11,005 nt of DNA from Acidimicrobiaceae bacterium (GTDB taxonomy: Bacteria; Actinomycetota; Acidimicrobiia; Acidimicrobiales; RAAP-2), in assembly GCA_030838245.1 (NCBI GenBank), contig JAUTXB010000191.1, positions 1-11,005 of the forward strand, read 5' to 3'. The stretch's first letter is position 1; each line of letters begins with the position of its first letter. Positions 6,701 to 11,005 of the stretch are shown here, in pieces. The translations under genes were made by a program, and so were the position numbers. The notes under the pieces were generated by a model, which was given only the letters and a program-made list of their open reading frames with translations, was not told the origin of the DNA and did not search any database.

Positions 6701-6737
6701 CCGCCGGGAGGACTGCCGCCGCCGCAAGGACCACTGG

Positions 6738-7550
6738 TTACCGCCCTTCGAAATTGGGACTGCGCTTCTCCAGGAACGCTCGGGGCCCTTCCCGGGCGTC
6801 ATGACTGCTCATCACCGGCATCCCGATCGCCATCTCCGGGCCGAAAGCTTCGCCCTCGGGGAGCCCGTCGGCGGCGAGGACGGCTGCCTTGATGGCCTGG
6901 ACGGCGAGGGGCCCGTTGGCCGAGATCTTCTCGGCGATGGTGCGCGCCTTGGCCAGTGCCTCTCCATCGGGCACCACGTGGCCGATCAGGCCGATCTCCT
7001 TAGCCTTGGTCGCGGTGACCGGCTCACCCACCAAGAGGATCTCCATCGCCTCGGTCCAGGGAATCTGGCGAGGTAGCCGGATGGTGGACGCCGACATGGG
7101 GAACAGGCCGCGCTGCACCTCCGAGATGGCGATCTTGGCGCTCTCCCCCGCCACCCGGATGTCGGTGGCTTGGAGGATCTCGGTCCCGCCGGCGTAGCAG
7201 TACCCCTCGACCGCAGCCAGGAGCGGCTTCTTCGTGCGGTACTGCTTCAGAAACCCCTTGAAGATGATCGACCCGTCTGCCCTGATCCGTTCCTCGAACT
7301 CGTCGGCCGGCGGCTCGCCCCGGGCCATGGCTCCGACCAGCCGATCGAGGTCGGCTCCGGCCGAAAAGCCACCGCCCGCTCCGGTGAGGATGGCCACGCG
7401 GACGTTCTCGTCCCCGTCGATGCGATCCCAGGCATCGGACAGCCGGCACAGGACCTCGGCGTTGAAGGCGTTTCGCTTGGCCGGGCGATTCAAGGTGACG
7501 GTCACGACGTGACCGCTCTGCTCGACGAGGACCGCCGGTTCGGCCGTCAC
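6738..7550 (-). CDS. echA19: EchA19-like steroid enoyl-CoA hydratase
   Basis: A 270-residue crotonase-fold enoyl-CoA hydratase. Oxyanion-hole and catalytic features are present: SAGADL (63-68), AGGTEI (120-125) with Glu124, and ISE (142-144) with Glu144, matching the two catalytic glutamates of the family. It strongly resembles M. tuberculosis EchA19 as remembered, sharing AGGTEILQ, TDIRVAGESAK, GLIGHVVPDG, ISANGPLAVQAI and GPRAF-EKR-PNF. EchA19 hydrates the side-chain double bond of 3-oxo-chol-4,22-diene-24-oyl-CoA. The start is GTG at 7548-7550, overlapping the ltp3 stop as GTGA; the frame stays open for 193 codons more into ltp3, but that part is an out-of-frame shadow. Compared with the M. 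tuberculosis protein there is a slightly longer segment around residues 70-105. Its position directly after two aldolase-like genes suggests its beta-hydroxyacyl-CoA product is handed to them. Confidence 0.9.
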   Translation of the reverse strand: MTAEPAVLVEQSGHVVTVTLNRPAKRNAFNAEVLCRLSDAWDRIDGDENVRVAILTGAGGGFSAGADLDRLVGAMARGEPPADEFEERIRADGSIIFKGFLKQYRTKKPLLAAVEGYCYAGGTEILQATDIRVAGESAKIAISEVQRGLFPMSASTIRLPRQIPWTEAMEILLVGEPVTATKAKEIGLIGHVVPDGEALAKARTIAEKISANGPLAVQAIKAAVLAADGLPEGEAFGPEMAIGMPVMSSHDAREGPRAFLEKRSPNFEGR

Positions 7551-8701
7551 CGGTACGCGGGCTGCAGATCGGAGCTGACGATCCACATGGCGAAGTACTG
7601 GGCGGCACCGCCGTAGGCATGGCCGAGCGCCACCCGGGCCCCGTCGACTTGATGGTCCCCGGCCCGCTCGCGCACTTGATCGGCCGCCTCCAGGCATCGG
7701 ATGAGGCCCGACGCACCGATCGGATTGGACGACAGGACGCCTCCTGACGCGTTCACCGGGAAGGACCCGGTGATCTCGGTGTCCCCGTTGTCGGTCATGT
7801 GCCAGCCCTCGTTGACCGGCGTGATCAGCAGGCCTTCGAGCCACATGGGCTCGTACCAGGAGAAGGGCACGTAGATCTCGGCGCAGTCGATCTGGCCGCG
7901 AGGATTGGTGATGCCGGCCTCCTTGTAGAGCACGGTGGCGCAGTCCACTCCGGCCTGGGGGCGGACGGCGTCGCGACCGGGAAACTGCCCGAACTCGGTG
8001 CGCTTGGCGTGGGCGATGACCCATGCCGGCTTCCCCGGGCTCTTCCGGGCCACGTCCTCGCTGGCCAGGACCACAGCCGCGGCACCATCGGAGGAGGGAC
8101 AGGACTCGAGGAAACGGAGGGGGTCCCACAGCATCGGGGAGTCCCGCACCTTCTCGATGGAGATGTCCTGGATCCGCAAATGGGCATGGGGGTTTCGGAG
8201 GGCGTTGCGCCGATCCTTCACCGCCACCTTCCAGCCGATGTCCTCAGGTGCCCCGGAGCGCTCGATGTAGCTGCGGATCCAAGGAGCGAACGTGCCACCG
8301 GCTCCCTGGCCGCCGGACTTCCCGCCCGACAGCGCCCAGGTTGCGTTGCCCTCGGACTGCTTCTCGTAACAGACGACCAGGACCCGGTCATAGCGACCGG
8401 ACTCGACCATGGTGGTCCCGGTAATGGCGGTGGCCGCCCCCACCGAGCCGGCCGTGTGGACCCGGTGGATGGGCTTGCCCACCGCACCCAACGCATCGGC
8501 CAGGGACAGCTCGGGCATGACCACGCCCTCGAGGGCGTCTGGAGCCTTACCGATGACGATGGCGTCGACGTCGGCAAAGGTCATGCCCGCGTCTTCGAGC
8601 GCCTCGATGGCGGCCCACCGGACCAAGCCGTCGAGGGAGAGGTCGAGCTTCTTCCGGTAGTCGGTCTGACCGGTACCGATCACTGCACACGGGCGCGCCA
8701 T
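7547..8701 (-). CDS. ltp3: Ltp3-like thiolase-fold steroid aldolase subunit
   Basis: A 384-residue thiolase-superfamily protein of the SCP-x/lipid-transfer type. It matches mycobacterial Ltp3 (Rv3523) as remembered: IGTGQT at the N-terminus, VIGKAPD (49-55), VMPELSLADALGAVGKPIHRVHTAGSVG (61-88), EKQSEGNATWAL (113-124), SPMLWDPLRF (188-197), EIYVPFSWYEPMWLE (275-289) and LGHAYGGAAQYFAMW (359-373). The thiolase catalytic residues are changed: Thr83 is near the nucleophilic Cys position, NPIGASG (326-332) replaces the usual GHPxGASG histidine motif, and AYGG replaces the C-terminal CxGG. That points to aldolytic rather than thiolytic cleavage, as shown for the related Ltp2. Ltp3 and Ltp4 are reported to be needed for C24-branched sterol side chains in Rhodococcus. 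Its ATG overlaps the ltp4 TGA by one base (TGATG), and its end overlaps echA19. Confidence 0.9.
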   Translation of the reverse strand: MARPCAVIGTGQTDYRKKLDLSLDGLVRWAAIEALEDAGMTFADVDAIVIGKAPDALEGVVMPELSLADALGAVGKPIHRVHTAGSVGAATAITGTTMVESGRYDRVLVVCYEKQSEGNATWALSGGKSGGQGAGGTFAPWIRSYIERSGAPEDIGWKVAVKDRRNALRNPHAHLRIQDISIEKVRDSPMLWDPLRFLESCPSSDGAAAVVLASEDVARKSPGKPAWVIAHAKRTEFGQFPGRDAVRPQAGVDCATVLYKEAGITNPRGQIDCAEIYVPFSWYEPMWLEGLLITPVNEGWHMTDNGDTEITGSFPVNASGGVLSSNPIGASGLIRCLEAADQVRERAGDHQVDGARVALGHAYGGAAQYFAMWIVSSDLQPAYR

Positions 8702-9765
8702 CAGTCATCTCCCTGGAGGACACAGATCAAGTTCTGTTGTAGGCATGCGCCGCTCGACGCATGGGCCAGGCCTCGCTGGGCCGAGCCATCGGCAATCCTG
8801 CCCGCCACCTCGATCACCCGGACCAGGCCGGTGGCCATCACCGGGTGTCCCCCGAGCGGGCCACCGGACGGGTTCACCACGGTGTCGTCTTTCAATCCGA
8901 GCGCTCGGCGCATGATGATCTCCTCATGGCTGTGGGTGACCATGAGCTCGGCCACATCGAGTGTCCCGGCCGCGCCGACCTTTTCTGCTGCCGATCGAGT
9001 CGACGGCGAGTCGGTCAGGTCTCGGAGCCCGGGGTGGTGCGACTCGATGCGGTGCTCGATCCCCTGTATCCACACCGGTCGCTCGCACAGCTCGCGGGCA
9101 CGGTCGCCGGCCACCATGAGTAGGGCGGCAGCGCCGTCGGCCACTGGCGCCACGTCGTGGGCCCGAAGGGGAGCGGCGTAGTACGGCTGGTCGAGCAACT
9201 GGTCGGCGGTATCTGACCGCCGGACCATGGCGTTGGGATTGTCGGCGGCTGACGCCCAGCTCCGCTCGACCACGGCGGCGAAGTCGGCCTCAGTGGCGAT
9301 GTTGGCGTCGAGCAGGGCCCGGGCCTGCATGCCGGCCAGGGAAACCGGGTCGAGCCCGAGGGGCGCAGCCAGGTAGGGGTCGCCTTGGAGGGCGAAGATC
9401 TCCCGGTTGTTGCCCGGCGAGGATCGACCCGAGCCAATGACCAGGGCCACGTCGATATCCCCGAGTTGCAACCGGAGCCACGCCTCGAACAGCGCCCAGG
9501 CGCCGTCCATCTCCACGTGGCTCTCGTACACCGGCGGCCACGCCCCGACGCCGTCGATGTTCATGACGAAGGCGAACGGCGCGCCAGAGAGGTAGTCGCA
9601 ACTCCCGGCCAGGGTGAAGTCGATGTCATGGCGCTCGAGTCCCGTCTGGGACAGGAGGTCGTTGACGCAGCGCATGATGAGCACGGGCTCAGGCCCGGCG
9701 AATGCTTCGTAGGCGGGTGTTTGCGAGACAGCCACGATGGCTACGTCGCGGGAATGATCGGTCAC
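8701..9765 (-). CDS. ltp4: Ltp4-like thiolase-fold steroid aldolase subunit
   Basis: A 354-residue thiolase-fold protein, the same length I recall for mycobacterial Ltp4 (Rv3522). Conserved blocks are VAIVAVSQTPAYE (8-20), LAGSCDYLSGAPFAF (52-66), YESHVEMDGAWALFEA (80-95), the thiolase-like VVNPSGGPLGGHPVMATG (296-313) with His307, and SSGACLQQN (337-345) with Cys341. The nucleophilic Cys expected in the HVEMDGAW segment is absent, so ordinary thiolase chemistry is unlikely. In the comparable Ltp2 system a thiolase-fold subunit works with a DUF35 partner; here the DUF35 gene is immediately upstream and Ltp3 immediately downstream, suggesting a three-part enzyme. The start is GTG at 9763-9765 in a GTGA overlap with the DUF35 gene; an upstream in-frame extension to 9822 would lie inside that gene and is rejected. 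Which Ltp subunit carries the active site cannot be told from sequence alone. Confidence 0.88.
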   Translation of the reverse strand: MTDHSRDVAIVAVSQTPAYEAFAGPEPVLIMRCVNDLLSQTGLERHDIDFTLAGSCDYLSGAPFAFVMNIDGVGAWPPVYESHVEMDGAWALFEAWLRLQLGDIDVALVIGSGRSSPGNNREIFALQGDPYLAAPLGLDPVSLAGMQARALLDANIATEADFAAVVERSWASAADNPNAMVRRSDTADQLLDQPYYAAPLRAHDVAPVADGAAALLMVAGDRARELCERPVWIQGIEHRIESHHPGLRDLTDSPSTRSAAEKVGAAGTLDVAELMVTHSHEEIIMRRALGLKDDTVVNPSGGPLGGHPVMATGLVRVIEVAGRIADGSAQRGLAHASSGACLQQNLICVLQGDD

Positions 9766-10745
9766 TGGGTGAACTCCCGAAGTTTGTCGGCGTCGGCATC
9801 TGGCTCGCCGGTCGGATCCCATCGCTCGATGACGCCCTCGAGGGGAACCGACCGGTTGTCGATGTCGGTCAAATCACGCTCCCCCGCCGGTCGCCACACT
9901 GCCTGCAGGCGCAGCCCGACTCGTATGTCCTCTTCTTCCAGGTTGCGGATGTCCACGCTGATGAGAGGCGAGTCACTGTTGTCCAAGAGGATCGATGCCC
10001 GGATGTAGGGCTTGGTCTCCTTTTGTCCGTAGTAGTCAACGGGGGTGATGACCGTGAACGAGGTCACCGTTCCCCGGTCGGCCACGATGAGTTCGTCGTC
10101 CTCGGTCATCTCGACCCGCTCGAGCGGGTCGTATCCCCGGCCGGGAACGTAGACCTTGCCCGACGCCGGCGAGCGCTGGCCGATGAAGTGACCGTCGAGC
10201 AGGCCCTGGGCGAAGCGGGCCCGGTGGGCGTGGAGCGGCTCGTGATAATTCAACGAGATGAGATGGACGATGTCGGTCACCGGCTCCGGCCCTTCGACGA
10301 TGGCAACACCATGAGCGCGGTCCAGAGGAACGAAATGAAAGTCGGTGATCGAGCCCGTCCGTTCCTCATGGAACTGGACGGCCACCCGCATACCCGTGGA
10401 CATGTCGTCGATGGACCCGGCGTCAACGGCGTGGGCCATGGCGTGCTCGGTGCCGTCCAAGAGCACGAGGGCGAAGGCAAAGGGATGATCGAACGGATGG
10501 GTGGAAGTGGGGTCGGCCACCCACGTCCACGAGGTGACCGTACCCTCGGTAGCCACATCGACCATCACGGGGTCGATGTTCTTGCCCGTCTCGGGGTCGT
10601 ACTCGAGCGGCGGGCACAGCACGTGGTCCCCGTGTCGGATGCCCAACAGGTGCCCGTCCCGTAGACCGGTCAGGAACTGGCCGAGCACGGGACCCGTCGT
10701 GCGAGTGTATGGATACTCGAGCAGAAGGTCTACGTCCGGAAGCAT
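9762..10745 (-). CDS. Tandem DUF35 OB-fold protein (Rv3521-like), partner of Ltp3/Ltp4
   Basis: A 327-residue protein made of two DUF35-type modules. Module one covers about 18-140: GPVLGQFLTGLRDGHLLGIR, EYDPETG (48-54), then EGTVTSWTWV and an OB-fold ending GMRVAVQF. Module two covers about 176-290: RFAQGLLDGHFIGQR, YDPLE (205-209), then RGTVTSFTVI and GLRLQAVW. DUF35 proteins support thiolase-fold enzymes, binding acyl-CoA and completing the active site, as in the Ltp2-ChsH2 steroid aldolase. The zinc-ribbon cysteines are nearly all gone (Cys44 alone in module one, none in module two). The ATG at 10743-10745 is preferred to a TTG at 10862: homology begins at about LLLEYPYTRT, and the 39 extra residues come from out-of-frame 15-bp repeats. 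It has no good ribosome site, but a possible -10 eight bases upstream would give a leaderless mRNA. It is first in a six-gene operon. Confidence 0.85.
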   Translation of the reverse strand: MLPDVDLLLEYPYTRTTGPVLGQFLTGLRDGHLLGIRHGDHVLCPPLEYDPETGKNIDPVMVDVATEGTVTSWTWVADPTSTHPFDHPFAFALVLLDGTEHAMAHAVDAGSIDDMSTGMRVAVQFHEERTGSITDFHFVPLDRAHGVAIVEGPEPVTDIVHLISLNYHEPLHAHRARFAQGLLDGHFIGQRSPASGKVYVPGRGYDPLERVEMTEDDELIVADRGTVTSFTVITPVDYYGQKETKPYIRASILLDNSDSPLISVDIRNLEEEDIRVGLRLQAVWRPAGERDLTDIDNRSVPLEGVIERWDPTGEPDADADKLREFTQ

Positions 10746-10753
10746 GCGTCGGT

Positions 10754-10759
10754 ACGCTA
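10754..10759 (-). promoter_or_regulatory. Candidate -10 for a leaderless operon transcript
   Basis: TAGCGT on the minus strand fits TAnnnT and ends eight bases before the ATG of the DUF35 gene. That is the spacing expected when transcription begins at the start codon, which is common in actinobacteria. It would explain why the ATG lacks a well-placed ribosome site (the nearest, GGAGAGG, is about 18 bases away). No consensus -35 is present. An isolated TTGACA at 10857-10862 has no partner -10 at 16-18 bases. Confidence 0.3.
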
Positions 10760-10779
10760 GCAACCTCTCCAGCAACCTC
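10759..10779. repeat. Short direct repeat upstream of the steroid operon
   Basis: AGCAACCTC occurs at 10759-10767 and 10771-10779, a 12-bp period. It sits just upstream of the candidate -10 for the operon, and the left copy touches that hexamer. It may be part of a regulator site or chance. Confidence 0.35.
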
Positions 10780-10814
10780 GCTGTGGCATCGGAGTCAGGT
10801 TCCCTTCGATGGCG

Positions 10815-10848
10815 CGGGTCAGCTGCCGGGCGACGGGTCAGCTGCCGG
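10815..10848. repeat. 15-bp direct repeat with 19-bp period upstream of the steroid operon
   Basis: CGGGTCAGCTGCCGG occurs exactly at 10815-10829 and 10834-10848, four bases apart. Each copy contains the palindrome CAGCTG. The 19-bp period is not a multiple of three, so the repeat is read in two frames if taken as coding, which argues that this stretch is intergenic. It lies 70-103 bases upstream of the operon's first ATG, in an activator-like position. Confidence 0.7.
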
Positions 10849-10872
10849 TCCTCTGGTGTCAAGCGCCGTCTT

Positions 10873-10893
10873 CTGCTACCAGTCTGGTATCAG
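10873..10893. promoter_or_regulatory. Strong 21-bp dyad, probable repressor operator
   Basis: The core TACCAGTCTGGTA (10877-10889) is a perfect inverted repeat around one base, and the symmetry continues outward with CTG (10873-10875) and CAG (10891-10893), leaving one mismatched pair per side. A one-base centre makes an RNA hairpin unlikely and a protein-binding dyad likely, in the style of TetR- or GntR-type sites. It overlaps the stop of the upstream minus-strand gene and lies 128-148 bases before the steroid operon. It does not match the KstR or KstR2 motifs I know. A further half-site, CTGGTAG, is at 10905-10911. Confidence 0.55.
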
Positions 10894-11005
10894 GTGCCGA
10901 TCTTCTGGTAGAGCGCGACCCCGTCGACCTCTTTGACCACGCGGTAGTGGCCCTTGATCTCGGTGAACACGCTTGGTGCGTCCGAGACACCGAGATGGGT
11001 AGGCA
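10890..11005 (-). CDS. C-terminal end of a truncated minus-strand gene, function unknown
   Basis: An open frame enters from the right edge and ends with TGA at 10890-10892, giving 37 residues that end GHYRVVKEVDGVALYQKIGT. The composition and alternating polar/hydrophobic pattern look like a genuine beta-strand-rich protein end. Similar tails occur in some membrane glycosyltransferases, but that is only an impression and no family is assigned. Its stop lies within the 21-bp dyad, 144 bases before the DUF35 gene in the same direction, so the steroid operon might be partly read through from it. Confidence 0.6.
   Translation of the reverse strand, partial: PTHLGVSDAPSVFTEIKGHYRVVKEVDGVALYQKIGT

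Noticed and set aside
5464..6804. 446-codon plus-strand open frame opposite the luciferase-like gene
   Set aside because: Antisense shadow; its length follows from GC-rich third positions, and the minus-strand protein has clear LLM motifs.
7551..8129. A 193-codon N-terminal extension of the echA19 reading frame
   Set aside because: It lies wholly inside ltp3 in another frame, is Arg/Gly/Pro-rich like GC-rich shadow frames, and has no hydratase homology. The GTG at 7550 gives the normal family length.
7799..9181. 460-codon plus-strand open frame opposite ltp3 and ltp4
   Set aside because: Antisense shadow of two well-recognised genes in GC-rich DNA; no domain is recognised in its translation.
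9766..9822. Upstream extension of ltp4 into the DUF35 gene
   Set aside because: The GTG at 9765 gives the 354-residue length and a GTGA overlap like other junctions; the extension has no similarity to the family.
10746..10862. N-terminal extension of the DUF35 gene from a TTG at 10862
   Set aside because: The extra 39 residues are Arg/Pro-rich and include a 15-bp repeat read in two frames; family similarity begins close to the ATG at 10745.
10834..10862. TTGACA at 10857-10862 (minus strand) as a -35 promoter element
   Set aside because: No TAnnnT hexamer follows at 16-18 bases; the sequence there is GACCCG within the 15-bp repeat.
1..11005. CRISPR array, tRNA or rRNA genes, insertion sequence or phage genes
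   Set aside because: No repeat-spacer pattern, cloverleaf-like segment, transposase, integrase or terminal inverted repeats were seen; gene gaps are short and accounted for.

Overview
The window is GC-rich, densely packed actinobacterial DNA. It contains a class II fumarase, an F420-type PPOX oxidoreductase, two luciferase-like (LLM) oxidoreductases, a CYP142-type cytochrome P450 and a set of steroid side-chain genes. The best fit is an Actinomycetota genome related to the sterol-degrading mycobacteria and rhodococci, possibly from a less studied branch such as the Acidimicrobiia. The exact lineage is an inference and cannot be fixed from this sequence alone.

Layout from left to right. A plus-strand gene ends at position 52 and faces a minus-strand pair across a hairpin at 73-92: cyp142 and, one base after its stop, a pterin carbinolamine dehydratase-like gene. 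Upstream of cyp142 is a short control region with a KstR-like dyad and a 14-bp tandem repeat (1658-1703). Next come a minus-strand NUDIX hydrolase and fumC. A 268-bp divergent region (3658-3925) separates fumC from a plus-strand F420-type PPOX oxidoreductase, which converges with the main minus-strand operon at 4334-4384.

The main operon occupies 4385-10745 and is transcribed leftward. In transcription order it is: a tandem DUF35/OB-fold protein, an Ltp4-like thiolase-fold protein, an Ltp3-like thiolase-fold protein, an EchA19-like enoyl-CoA hydratase, a luciferase-like oxidoreductase with an EHHF motif, and a second LLM oxidoreductase. Four of the five junctions overlap by 1 or 4 bases (GTGA, TGATG, GTGA, GTGA), and the fifth has a 53-bp gap. 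A 144-bp region upstream (10746-10889) holds a strong dyad, a 15-bp direct repeat and a possible leaderless promoter. Beyond it, another minus-strand gene is cut by the window edge.

How the genes may work together. From memory, the same gene set sits close together in the Mycobacterium tuberculosis cholesterol region (Rv3516 echA19, Rv3518c cyp142, an LLM at Rv3520c, Rv3521 DUF35, Rv3522 ltp4, Rv3523 ltp3). CYP142 starts side-chain oxidation at the terminal carbon. EchA19 hydrates the unsaturated steroid acyl-CoA. Both Ltp proteins lack the usual thiolase nucleophile and sit beside a DUF35 partner, as expected for a retro-aldolase complex that cleaves the beta-hydroxyacyl-CoA. The window therefore looks like a sterol side-chain degradation locus interrupted by housekeeping genes. 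The most novel parts are the physical coupling of hydratase, aldolase and two LLM enzymes, and the uncharacterised control sites.
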